A stretch of 64,000 nt of DNA from Phytopseudomonas straminea (GTDB taxonomy: Bacteria; Pseudomonadota; Gammaproteobacteria; Pseudomonadales; Pseudomonadaceae): NCBI RefSeq assembly GCF_900112645.1, contig NZ_FOMO01000003.1, positions 372,001 through 436,000 on the forward strand. The letters are read 5' to 3'. How positions within the stretch are numbered: position 1 is the stretch's first letter; each line of letters starts with the position of its first letter. Of this stretch, positions 55,917 to 64,000 are shown piece after piece. The translations under genes were made by a program, and so were the position numbers. The notes beneath the pieces were generated by a model. That model was not told the origin of the DNA and searched no databases. It was given only the letters and a program-made list of their open reading frames with translations.

Positions 55917-56333
55917 ATGACCGTTTCTGTACTGATTCACCTACCGGGCCGGCGCCTCCTGCGACACGGGTTGCTCATCGTGGCGAGCGCGCTGTTCACC
56001 CAGACGGCCCTGGCCGAAGCCGACATCGCTGCCGGCGAGGCATTGTTCAAGCGCGTCTGTGGTAATTGCCACAACGTCGGGCCGGGCGCGCGGGCGGCCT
56101 TCGGGCCCCAACTCAACGGGATTTTCGGCCGCCACGCTGGCGCCACCCAGGACTACAAGTATTCGCCTGCCATGCAGCAGGCGGACGTGGTGTGGGATCA
56201 CGACACCCTGAGCGCCTTCATCAAGGATTCCGACAGCGTGGTGCCGGGCAACAAGATGCGCTTCTGGGGCATTGACGATCAGGACAAGATCGATGGCCTG
56301 CTGCTATATCTGAAGGCTCAGCAGGATCACTGA
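55917..56333 (+). CDS. Periplasmic class I cytochrome c
   Basis: A 138-residue protein. After a signal-like segment (LLRHGLLIVASALFTQTALA) the mature part starts EADIAAGEALFKRVCGNCHN with haem-binding C48-x-x-C51-H52. The axial Met is probably M114 in VVPGNKMRFWGIDD. PGARAAFGPQLNGIFGRHAG and YSPAMQQADVVWDHDTLSAF are typical of c2/c550-type cytochromes. It carries electrons in the periplasm; the partner is unknown. It follows the flavoprotein by 71 bp but may be separate. Confidence 0.86.
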   Translation: MTVSVLIHLPGRRLLRHGLLIVASALFTQTALAEADIAAGEALFKRVCGNCHNVGPGARAAFGPQLNGIFGRHAGATQDYKYSPAMQQADVVWDHDTLSAFIKDSDSVVPGNKMRFWGIDDQDKIDGLLLYLKAQQDH

Positions 56334-56437
56334 ACGGCAGCAATCAATCTGAACGAAGCCCTCACCGCTGGCTCTGAAATTGAACCAGCGGACGGCCTGG
56401 CCGTTCGCGATCCTCCCTTTCGCACCCCGGGATCGCT

Positions 56438-58513
56438 ATGGCAGATGAACAACAGATCAACTGGCTGGTCGAGCAGTCCATGCTGCACACCGCCCGCCAA
56501 CGCATGCGCCTGTATTCGGGCCAGGCCCGCCTGTGGCAGCAACCTTATGCACTGGCACGGCCGCGCAGCGTCACCGCGGTAGCTTCGGTGTGGCTGGCGG
56601 TCTATCCCGCCTCGATCATCACGTCGCCCGATGGCTCGGTACTGCAGGCGCTCGGCGACGAGCGCTTGTGGGCGGCACTCTCCGAACTTGGCGTTCAGGG
56701 CATCCACACCGGGCCGCTGCGCCGTTCGGGTGGTTTGCAGGGGCGCGAGTACACGCCCACCGTCGACGGCAATTTCGACCGGATCAGCCTGGAGATCGAC
56801 CCGCGCTTCGGCAGCGAGGAAGAGTTGGTGCACCTGAGCCGTGTGGCGGCGGCCCATAACGCCGTGACCATCGACGACTCGATCCCGTCGCACACCGGCA
56901 AGGGCGCGGATTTCCGCCTGGCGGAAATGGCCTATGGCGATTACCCCGGCCTCTACCACATGGTGGAAATCGCCGAGGCCGACTGGGAGCTGCTGCCGCC
57001 GCTGCCCGAAGGCTGCGATTCGGTGAACCTGTCGCCGGCCACCGTCGATGCGCTGCGCGACAAGCACTACATCGTCGGCCAGTTGCAGCGGGTGATCTTC
57101 TTCGAGCCGGGCGTCAAGGAAACCGACTGGAGCGCCACCGGCGAGATCATCGGCGTCGATGGCAAGGTGCGGCGTTGGGTGTATCTGCATTACTTCAAGG
57201 AAGGCCAGCCGTCGCTGAACTGGCTGGACCCGACCTTTGCCGCCCAGCAGCTGGTCACCGGTGAGTCGCTGCACGCCATCGACGTGATCGGCTCGCGAGT
57301 GCTGCGCCTGGATGCCAACGGTTTCCTCGGTGTCGAGCGGCGTAGCCAGGGCAATGCGTGGTCGGAGAGCCACCCGCTGTCGCTGACCGGCAACCAGTTG
57401 CTCGCCGGGATGATTCGCAAGGCCGGCGCTTTCAGTTTTCAAGAGCTCAACCTGACTCTGGATGACATCGCCTCGATGTCCCAGGGCGGTGCGGATCTGT
57501 CCTACGACTTCATCACCCGGCCGGCCTACCAGCACGCCTTGCTGACGGGGGAAGTCGAGTTCCTGCGCCTGATGCTGCAGCAGATGCACGATTTCGGCAT
57601 CGACCCGGCGTCGCTGATCCACGCCCTGCAGAACCATGACGAACTGACCCTGGAACTGGTGCATTTCTGGACGCTGCATGCCAACGACACCTACGTGTTC
57701 CGTGGGCAGAGCCTGCCAGGCAGCATCCTGCGCGAGCACATCCGCGGCGAGATGTACGAGCGCCTGACCGGCGACCACGCGCCTTACAACCTGAAGTTCG
57801 TCACCAACGGCGTGGCCTGCACCACGGTGAGCATCATCACCGCGGCGCTGGGCATCCGTGACCTGAACGCCATCACCGACGCCGACATCGAGCAGATCCG
57901 CCGCGTGCACCTGCTGCTGCTGATGTTCAATGCCATGCAGCCGGGCGTGGTGGCGCTGTCGGGCTGGGACCTGGTCGGCGCCTTGCCGCTGGAAGCCGAG
58001 CAGGTGGCCGAGCTGATCGCCGATGGCGACACGCGCTGGATCAACCGCGGCGGCTACGACCTGGTCGATCTCGACCCCGATGCGCTGCTGTCCGCCGAAG
58101 GCCTGCCGCGTTCACGCCAGCTGTACGGCAGCCTCAGCGAGCAGTTGCAGGACCCGCAGTCGTTCGCCTCCCAGGCGCGCCGGCTGTTCGCGGCGCGGCG
58201 CTCCCACGGCGTGGCCTCCAGCCGGCAGATCGCCGTGCCGGTCACCGAGCATCCCGCGCTGCTGATCATGGTGCACGAGCTGCCGGCCGGGCGCGGCATC
58301 CAAGTCACGGCGCTGAATTTCGGCGCCGAGCCGCTCAGCGAGGTGATTACGCTGGAGCACGTCGAGCCGGGCCCGGTGGTGGACATCATTCACGAAAGGC
58401 TGATGGGTGATCTGTCCGCCGATGGTGAGTTGCACATCGAGCTCGAGCCCTATGAGGGGCTGGCGCTGCGTATCGCCAGCATGGCGCCCGGTATCGCGCC
58501 CATGGACGGCTGA
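56438..58513 (+). CDS. treS: Trehalose synthase (maltose alpha-D-glucosyltransferase), P. stutzeri type
   Basis: A 691-residue GH13-like protein, the size of the P. stutzeri trehalose synthase that it resembles along the whole length as I remember it ([48 protein letters not shown]). The candidate nucleophile is D292 in [10 protein letters not shown], the acid E336 in FSFQELNL, and the third carboxylate D401 in [14 protein letters not shown]. It should convert maltose to trehalose and back, supporting osmoprotection or glycogen turnover. No otsAB or glycogen genes are adjacent, though pgm is 5 kb away. Length and motifs are complete. Confidence 0.86.
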   Translation: MADEQQINWLVEQSMLHTARQRMRLYSGQARLWQQPYALARPRSVTAVASVWLAVYPASIITSPDGSVLQALGDERLWAALSELGVQGIHTGPLRRSGGLQGREYTPTVDGNFDRISLEIDPRFGSEEELVHLSRVAAAHNAVTIDDSIPSHTGKGADFRLAEMAYGDYPGLYHMVEIAEADWELLPPLPEGCDSVNLSPATVDALRDKHYIVGQLQRVIFFEPGVKETDWSATGEIIGVDGKVRRWVYLHYFKEGQPSLNWLDPTFAAQQLVTGESLHAIDVIGSRVLRLDANGFLGVERRSQGNAWSESHPLSLTGNQLLAGMIRKAGAFSFQELNLTLDDIASMSQGGADLSYDFITRPAYQHALLTGEVEFLRLMLQQMHDFGIDPASLIHALQNHDELTLELVHFWTLHANDTYVFRGQSLPGSILREHIRGEMYERLTGDHAPYNLKFVTNGVACTTVSIITAALGIRDLNAITDADIEQIRRVHLLLLMFNAMQPGVVALSGWDLVGALPLEAEQVAELIADGDTRWINRGGYDLVDLDPDALLSAEGLPRSRQLYGSLSEQLQDPQSFASQARRLFAARRSHGVASSRQIAVPVTEHPALLIMVHELPAGRGIQVTALNFGAEPLSEVITLEHVEPGPVVDIIHERLMGDLSADGELHIELEPYEGLALRIASMAPGIAPMDG

Positions 58514-58635
58514 GCGATATGCCTTTGCGCACTAAACTCATAACCTGCGAGTAGTTGAGCGCGCCTGCGGGTGCGCCGTATTGTCCGTGTTCTGGCCGGC
58601 CGTTGGCGCCGGCCACCTGTCGAGTTGAGGTGTCG

Positions 58636-59598
<963 letters not shown>

Positions 59599-59670
59599 TC
59601 CCTGTCACAGGAAGGTCACGGGGATCCACTAGAATCGGTACGAGACCGAAGAGAAAGAAAGGAGAAAGCG

Positions 59671-59757
59671 ATGGACGATTATCAGGAAGAGTTGCTCGAG
59701 TCCCGTGCCCTGGAGCAGGACGTGCCCGAGTTCGCCGAAGACGCCACCGAGCTCTAG
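59671..59757 (+). CDS. 28-residue acidic small protein
   Basis: A short frame of 28 codons: MDDYQEELLESRALEQ, then DVPEFAEDATEL. A near-perfect AAAGGAG ribosome site stands 7 bp before the ATG, and a strong terminator follows the stop by 43 bp, so it has all marks of an expressed gene. Ten or so of the residues are Asp or Glu and none is Lys; it is probably a single helix with a disordered tail. It lies 72 bp after epsC. I do not recognise a function. Confidence 0.68.
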   Translation: MDDYQEELLESRALEQDVPEFAEDATEL

Positions 59758-59799
59758 GCTCGGTGAAAGGTTGGGGGCGAACCCTGGCCACGATCAAAA

Positions 59800-59834
59800 C
59801 AAAAGGCCCGATGCACATGCATCGGGCCTTTTTC
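59800..59834. terminator. Bidirectional Rho-independent terminator
   Basis: AAAAGGCCCGATGCA and TGCATCGGGCCTTTTT form a long near-perfect stem with runs of A and T at the ends. It closes the epsC/small-peptide transcript and the oppositely directed metal ABC operon ending at 59854. Confidence 0.93.
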
Positions 59835-59853
59835 GTTACAGCTGCTGAAGTGC

Positions 59854-60741
59854 TTACTGGCTCAGCGCCTTGACCAGCGCATCGACGTTGCCTTCCAGCT
59901 CGGCGACGGGGTCGTCGCTGTCGGTTGTTAGCACCAGCAGCGGCACGCCGGCGGCCTGCACTGCATCAGCCACCGGCTTGGGCGGATTGCGGTGGGTCAG
60001 CACCAGGGCCACGTCATCGGCTTTCAGGGCGCCGGTCAGAGTTTTCAGGGCCTCGGCGTCCCAGTCGCGGTCATCGCGGCTGTCGCTGCTGACCAGATCC
60101 AGGTTGAGGCCGCTGATCAGGTAGTCCAGACGATCGCTGAGGCTGTACACCGACAGGTTGTCGGCCTTGGCCAACTCGCGCTCGCTGTGGGCGTTGAGCT
60201 TGAGCAGACGCTGCTTGAGTGCCGCCAGGTTCTGCTCGACCTTGCCCTTGGCGTCCGGCGCCAGGCGTACCAGGTCGGCAGCCATCACGTCGGCCATGCG
60301 CCCCATGTTGTTGATCGCCAGCCACGGGTAACTGGCCAGATCGTTGTCACCGGCGCTTTCGGCCTGGGTGGCGATGCCTGGCAGTGCGCCATCCACCGGG
60401 CGGGCGGCGTCGATCTCGACGATACGGATGTTGCTGCGTCGTGCCATGGGGTAGAGCGGATCTTCGGACCACAGTGAGCGCAGGGCGATGGCCGCGTCGG
60501 CATCGACGGCGACCTTCTGCAGCGCAGCGGCGCCACGCCCGGCGAAGTACGATACCTGGCGGCTGGCCGGCAGATTGGCCGGCGCGGCGCGCTCGATGTG
60601 CACCTGGGTGCCGTCGAGCAGATCACTGGCCAGGCCAAAGGTGATCGGCTGCGAAACCAGCACGGTCACGTCCTTGGCGAGAGCGAGGCCCGGCAGGCTG
60701 AGGAGCAGGGCGAGGCCCAGTTGGTGGAGTCGATGGGTCAT
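59854..60741 (-). CDS. Second substrate-binding protein of the metal ABC operon (ZnuA/TroA-like, divergent)
   Basis: A 295-residue exported protein with signal peptide LHQLGLALLLSLPGLALAKD. The mature start DVTVLVSQPITFGLASDLLD and the two-lobe pattern with VDADAAIALRSLWSEDPLYP recall cluster A-I metal-binding proteins, but the usual metal His residues are not all evident (no NPHxxL), so it may bind a different ligand or pass metal on. The start overlaps the permease stop by 4 bp (ATGA). It is the last gene of the operon before the terminator. Confidence 0.72.
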   Translation of the reverse strand: MTHRLHQLGLALLLSLPGLALAKDVTVLVSQPITFGLASDLLDGTQVHIERAAPANLPASRQVSYFAGRGAAALQKVAVDADAAIALRSLWSEDPLYPMARRSNIRIVEIDAARPVDGALPGIATQAESAGDNDLASYPWLAINNMGRMADVMAADLVRLAPDAKGKVEQNLAALKQRLLKLNAHSERELAKADNLSVYSLSDRLDYLISGLNLDLVSSDSRDDRDWDAEALKTLTGALKADDVALVLTHRNPPKPVADAVQAAGVPLLVLTTDSDDPVAELEGNVDALVKALSQ

Positions 60742-61640
60742 CCCAGGTTCCCTTTCAAGCTTGGTACGACGCCGCGCGCGATGGCGGCGAGGGCGAAGGC
60801 GATACCGGCGATCATGATGATCGCGGCGCCGGAGGGGATCGGCAGATCCAGCACGATGGGCAACAGGATGCCGAGCAGCGTGCTGACGGTGGCGATCAGC
60901 ACCGAGATCCAGAAGAAGCCTTTCAGCGACTGGCTGAGCAGGCGCGCGGCGGCGGCTGGAATCACCAGCAGGGCGCCAACCAGAATCGCGCCGATGACCT
61001 TGACCGCGGCCACGGTGATCAGCGTCACCAGAATCACGAACAGGTAATCCAGGGTCTTCACCGCCACGCCGCGCACCGCGGCCAGCTGCGGGTTGAAGCT
61101 GGCCAGCATGATGCGGTTGTACAGCGGCAGCGCCAGGCCCATGACCAGGCCACCGACCACCAGCAGCACCAACAGGTCGGTGCCGTTGACGGTGAGCACC
61201 GAGCCGAACAGCACATTTTCCAGAATGTGCACGTTGATGCGCCCGGCCAGCACCAGCAGCAGGCTGGCGCCCATGGCCAGGGACACCGACAGGAACACGC
61301 CGATCAGCGTGTCCGGCGCCAGGCCCGTGCGATTGCGCAGGTAGTTGAGCAGGATGCCGAACAACAGCGCGTAGCCGAACAGCGCGCCGTAGGGGCCGGT
61401 GTAGGGCTCGCCGAGCAGGATGCCGATGGCCACGCCGGTCAGCGCGGCGTGGCCTACCGCCTCGGAAAAGAAGGCGAAGCGCTTGACCACCACCAGGGTG
61501 CCCAGGCCACCCAGCACCGGGCCGATCAGCAGGCCGGCGAGCAGGGCGTTGACCACGAAGCCATAGGCCAGCGCGGCGGGCAGGTAGCCGGATGAGGCCC
61601 AGCCCTGGATCAACAGGCGGAACTGTTCGTAGTCGATCAT
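60738..61640 (-). CDS. Metal ABC transporter permease (ZnuB family)
   Basis: A 300-residue ABC-3 permease with eight or so membrane helices. Signatures are AYGFVVNALLAGLLIGPVLG, VVKRFAFFSEAVGHAALTGV and the later AAVKVIGAILVGALLVIPAA. These are typical of the zinc/manganese uptake family. It overlaps the ATPase gene upstream and the binding-protein gene downstream by 4 bp each, showing tight coupling. Confidence 0.92.
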   Translation of the reverse strand: MIDYEQFRLLIQGWASSGYLPAALAYGFVVNALLAGLLIGPVLGGLGTLVVVKRFAFFSEAVGHAALTGVAIGILLGEPYTGPYGALFGYALLFGILLNYLRNRTGLAPDTLIGVFLSVSLAMGASLLLVLAGRINVHILENVLFGSVLTVNGTDLLVLLVVGGLVMGLALPLYNRIMLASFNPQLAAVRGVAVKTLDYLFVILVTLITVAAVKVIGAILVGALLVIPAAAARLLSQSLKGFFWISVLIATVSTLLGILLPIVLDLPIPSGAAIIMIAGIAFALAAIARGVVPSLKGNLG

Positions 61641-62392
61641 GGCTGGGCGGCCTCCACGGTGCGGGCATGGGTGGAGAACAGGCTGAGCAGGCGCTCCGGG
61701 GTCAGGGCTTCACCTGGCGGCGCATCGAACAGCACGCGGCGGCTCAGGCCGGTGACGCGATCGGCCAGGCGCTTGACCGCTTCCAGGTCGTGCTCAATCC
61801 ACAGCACGGTCATGCCAGCGCGGCGCCAGTCGCCGAGCAGGCGCTCGAACACCTGGATCCCGGCTTCGTCGAGGGCCGACATCGGCTCGTCGAGCACCAG
61901 TAACTGTGGCGCGGGAATCAGCCCCTGGGCCAGCAGCACGCGCTGGCGCTCACCGCCGGACAGTGCGCCCATGCGCCGCTTGCGCTTTTCCAGCATGCCG
62001 ACGCGGGTCAGGGCTTCGTCGATGGCCCTGGCGTAATGCTTCGACAGGCCGAGAAAGGCAGGTCGGCGCTGGCACATGGCGGCCATGAAGTCGTCGACGG
62101 TCATCGGCAGGCCGCGGTCGAACTCCAATGCCTGGGGCACGTAGCCGATGATGCCGACCTCGCCCTGCCAGGCCAGGCTGAGCGTGCCCTGGTGGGGCAT
62201 CTGGCCGAGCAGGGTCTTGATCAGCGAACTCTTGCCGCCACCGTTGGGGCCGACCAGCGCATGCACGCTGCCCGGGCGCACCTTGAAGCTGACGTTGTCG
62301 AGGATCTGGGTGCGCCCCAGCACCAGGCTGACCTGCTGGAAGTCGAGGGTCGGGCCGATGGCCGCCACGCTCAGGTTCTCGGCTGCGGTCAT
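61637..62392 (-). CDS. Metal ABC transporter ATPase (ZnuC family)
   Basis: A 251-residue ATPase. Walker A is ALVGPNGGGKSSLIKTLLGQ, the signature is MGALSGGERQRVLLAQGLIP, Walker B is QLLVLDEPMSALDEAGIQVF, and the H-loop is LWIEHDLEAVKRLAD. It should pair with the permease at 60738. It overlaps the first binding-protein gene by 4 bp. Confidence 0.93.
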   Translation of the reverse strand: MTAAENLSVAAIGPTLDFQQVSLVLGRTQILDNVSFKVRPGSVHALVGPNGGGKSSLIKTLLGQMPHQGTLSLAWQGEVGIIGYVPQALEFDRGLPMTVDDFMAAMCQRRPAFLGLSKHYARAIDEALTRVGMLEKRKRRMGALSGGERQRVLLAQGLIPAPQLLVLDEPMSALDEAGIQVFERLLGDWRRAGMTVLWIEHDLEAVKRLADRVTGLSRRVLFDAPPGEALTPERLLSLFSTHARTVEAAQP

Positions 62393-63315
62393 TGGCCGGC
62401 GTCCTGGATGGCGCGCACCACGGTGTTCATGTTGTTGGCCATTTCCTTCTCGTACTTCTCGGCGCTGTATTCACCGTAGGAAATGTGCGACAGCGGGTAG
62501 AGCTTGACGCCCGACTCGCGCTGGATGGTTTCAACGTAGGTGGACGGGAAATCCAGCTCGGAGAAGATCACCTTGACGTCCAGCTCGCGCAATTGGTCGA
62601 TGGTCTTCTTCAACTGGCTCGGGCTCGGCTCGATACCGTGGGCCGGTTCCACCACCGCGGTGACTTCCAGGCCGAACTCGCGCAGCAGGTAATCGTAGGC
62701 CGCATGCACGGTGGCCACGCGCAGGTCGGCGTTTGGCGCTTCGGTGAGCTGGGCGAGGGCATCGGCGCGCAGCTTGCGCAGGCGCTTGCCATAGGCGCGG
62801 GCATTCTGGGTGTAGGTCTTGGCGTTGTCCGGGTCGAGCTTGCCGAGTTCGCGGGCGATGTTGTTGACCTGGGCGATCGAGGCGCTGATCGACAGGAAGG
62901 TGTGCGGGTTGACCACCTTGCCGGCGCCACGAGCAGCGATGCCGGTGGCGGCCAGCAGCGGCACGTTGGCATTGGCCTCGATCACTTCGATATCCGGCTT
63001 CTCGCTGGCGGCGATCATGCGGTCGGCGAAGTCGTCATGGCCAACGCCGTTGAGCACCACCACGTCCAGCGAGCCGATACGCTTGATGTCCTCGGCCCGC
63101 GGCTCGTAGGCGTGGGGGTTGAAGCCGGCCGGAATCAGCGGCACCACCTCGGCCTTGTCGCCGACGATGTTGCTCACGTAGCTGTAGTAGGGGTGCAGGG
63201 TGATGCCGATGCGCAGCTTGGCATCGGCCGCGCTGGCAGCGCCGAGCAGCAGCAGGGCGCCGATGCTCAGGCGTGATAACAGAGGGCGTGCGCGGAAAAG
63301 GCGGGAAATGGGCAT
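62389..63315 (-). CDS. Metal ABC transporter substrate-binding protein (ZnuA/TroA family)
   Basis: A 308-residue exported binding protein with signal peptide LLSRLSIGALLLLGAASAAD. Metal ligands are H68 in IPAGFNPHAYEP, H138 in KVVNPHTFLSI and H204 in ATVHAAYDYLL; the fourth may be E253 in FSELDFPST. The long His-rich loop of ZnuA is absent, so manganese or zinc are both possible. It is translationally coupled to the ATPase. The other genes of the operon favour zinc as judged from similar pseudomonad clusters. Confidence 0.88.
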   Translation of the reverse strand: MPISRLFRARPLLSRLSIGALLLLGAASAADAKLRIGITLHPYYSYVSNIVGDKAEVVPLIPAGFNPHAYEPRAEDIKRIGSLDVVVLNGVGHDDFADRMIAASEKPDIEVIEANANVPLLAATGIAARGAGKVVNPHTFLSISASIAQVNNIARELGKLDPDNAKTYTQNARAYGKRLRKLRADALAQLTEAPNADLRVATVHAAYDYLLREFGLEVTAVVEPAHGIEPSPSQLKKTIDQLRELDVKVIFSELDFPSTYVETIQRESGVKLYPLSHISYGEYSAEKYEKEMANNMNTVVRAIQDAGQ

Positions 63316-63350
63316 GGGCGGGCGGTCTTCTGTCGGATGAGTCGGAGGTG

Positions 63351-63917
63351 TCAGTGGCGATGTTGCCGGGTCACACCTGCGTCGTACTGGGAGGCGATCT
63401 GCTGCCAGCCGGCAGCGATCAGGGCCGGCGCATCGAGGCTGGCGGGCGCGCTGGCGGTGTTGCGATTGAGCCACACGTCGGCCTGCTCTCCTTCGGCGTC
63501 GAGGCGCATGAGCAGGGAGCCGGCGACGTCCAGCGCCTGGCTGGCACCGAAGTAGGCGGCCTCGTCACCGGGCAGCAAGTGCCACTGATGGCTGCCGCGG
63601 CTGGTGGCGCTGGCGTCGCTTACGAACGGCGGGAAGCCTTCGTCGGCCAGCTCGGCGGGGCTCAGCAGGGGCTGCTCTTCGTCGCGGCGAATGCGGATTT
63701 CGTCGGCGGCCACGCGCAGGTCGGCATAGATGCCCTGTTCGGCGGCAGTCAGGTCGCGGCGGGCATCGATCTGGTGACTGGCGATGGCGGTTTCGCTGTC
63801 CGTTTCGCCATGCCAGGCGACCACCGAGCCGGCCACCAGCACGATGACCAGGCACAGGACGAGCACGTAGAGGGTTTCATGACCGGCACCGGCGGGGCGT
63901 ACGATCTGAACCGTCAT
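63351..63917 (-). CDS. DUF6162-like single-pass membrane protein of the metal operon
   Basis: A 188-residue protein. One membrane helix near the N-terminus (ETLYVLVLCLVIVLVAGSVV) is followed by a soluble part likely in the periplasm, with HQIDARRDLTAAEQGIYADL and SRGSHQWHLLPGDEAAYFGA, and the end GVTRQHRH is His-rich. Similar proteins sit in metal ABC operons in pseudomonads (DUF6162), so a role in metal hand-over is possible. Its start overlaps the stop of the gene upstream (ATGA). Confidence 0.75.
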   Translation of the reverse strand: MTVQIVRPAGAGHETLYVLVLCLVIVLVAGSVVAWHGETDSETAIASHQIDARRDLTAAEQGIYADLRVAADEIRIRRDEEQPLLSPAELADEGFPPFVSDASATSRGSHQWHLLPGDEAAYFGASQALDVAGSLLMRLDAEGEQADVWLNRNTASAPASLDAPALIAAGWQQIASQYDAGVTRQHRH

Positions 63918-64000
63918 GGAGTCTCGATTTCCGTGTGATCGATTTCGACGATATGACCGGGGCCGGCGTCGAACAGCACGTAGAACTCGCCTTCGGGTTT
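63914..64000 (-). CDS. C-terminal end of an upstream operon gene (partial, PepSY-like?)
   Basis: Only the last 28 codons are inside the window: KPEGEFYVLFDAGPGHIVEI, then DHTEIETP and a TGA that overlaps the next ATG. The pattern of a strand turning into VEIDHTE could be the end of a PepSY domain, which occurs in such metal operons, but this is too short to be sure. It shows that the operon continues to the right. Confidence 0.55.
   Translation of the reverse strand, partial: KPEGEFYVLFDAGPGHIVEIDHTEIETP

Noticed and set aside
59854..61668. A single 604-codon frame on the minus strand
   Set aside because: Only the last 295 codons code for a real protein (the second binding protein, start 60741); the rest is an out-of-frame Arg/Pro-rich reading of the permease gene.

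Overview
This window is GC-rich chromosomal DNA with densely packed genes, almost certainly from a Pseudomonas in the broad sense. The gene order rluA-minE-minD-minC, a class Ia nrdAB pair whose NrdA has two ATP-cone-like segments, a pstSCAB operon behind a Pho box, an stutzeri-type trehalose synthase and many GTGGGAGCGG-type REP/REPIN repeats all fit. The TreS type and overall content resemble the P. stutzeri / P. mendocina side of the genus, but that is inference. No rRNA, tRNA, CRISPR array, integrase or prophage was seen.

Layout. 1-6.7 kb: 3' part of rlhA (rRNA hydroxylation), a UPF0149/SEC-C protein, a divergent BRO-N/HTH pair around an AT-rich palindrome, an HDOD protein, a diguanylate cyclase, a cupin and a DMT exporter. 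6.8-13.1 kb: a complete acid-sugar (L-threonate/tetronate) catabolic operon, deoR-ltnD-otnK-otnC-gntP-otnI, with tandem direct repeats in the promoter region. 13.4-21.6 kb: mixed housekeeping and unknown genes, including a DUF2076 protein, a second GGDEF protein, an ion-channel-like protein, a methyltransferase, a GNAT, a DUF1289 protein, a WYL regulator divergent from a VOC protein across a perfect operator, and a TPR protein. 21.6-25.2 kb: the accessory region. It holds a REP-associated tyrosine transposase (RAYT) surrounded by its presumed cognate hairpin repeats, then a solitary AT-rich 2.7-kb gene coding for an HD-like domain fused to an HSP90-type GHKL ATPase. That gene is wedged between the repeats and the nrdB terminator, and it is the best candidate for an undescribed (possibly anti-phage) system.

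25.2-33.2 kb: nrdB and nrdA with a long upstream region carrying two NrdR-box-like sites 31 bp apart and a perfect DnaA box, then rluA and minEDC. 33.4-39.6 kb: a GNAT, a RidA/D-amino-acid-enzyme pair with a divergent LysR gene, another LysR gene, an MFS exporter and an SH3/coiled-coil membrane protein. 39.9-44.2 kb: glucarate use (LysR, MFS permease, glucarate dehydratase) and an isochorismatase-like protein lacking the usual Cys. 44.4-50.2 kb: a small protein, then pstSCAB, followed not by phoU but by a Fic-like protein with a degenerate active site, translationally coupled to a HAD-type phosphatase. 50.2-59.8 kb: pgm, a chemoreceptor, a small Cys-motif protein, an Rrf2 regulator divergent from a TrxR-like flavoprotein, a cytochrome c, treS, epsC and a 28-codon acidic peptide gene. 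59.8-64 kb: a metal (probably zinc) ABC operon with two different substrate-binding proteins, a membrane DUF6162-like protein and the end of a further upstream gene.

Starts were chosen from visible ribosome binding sites and family lengths. Functions come from recognising family motifs in the translations; no database search was run.
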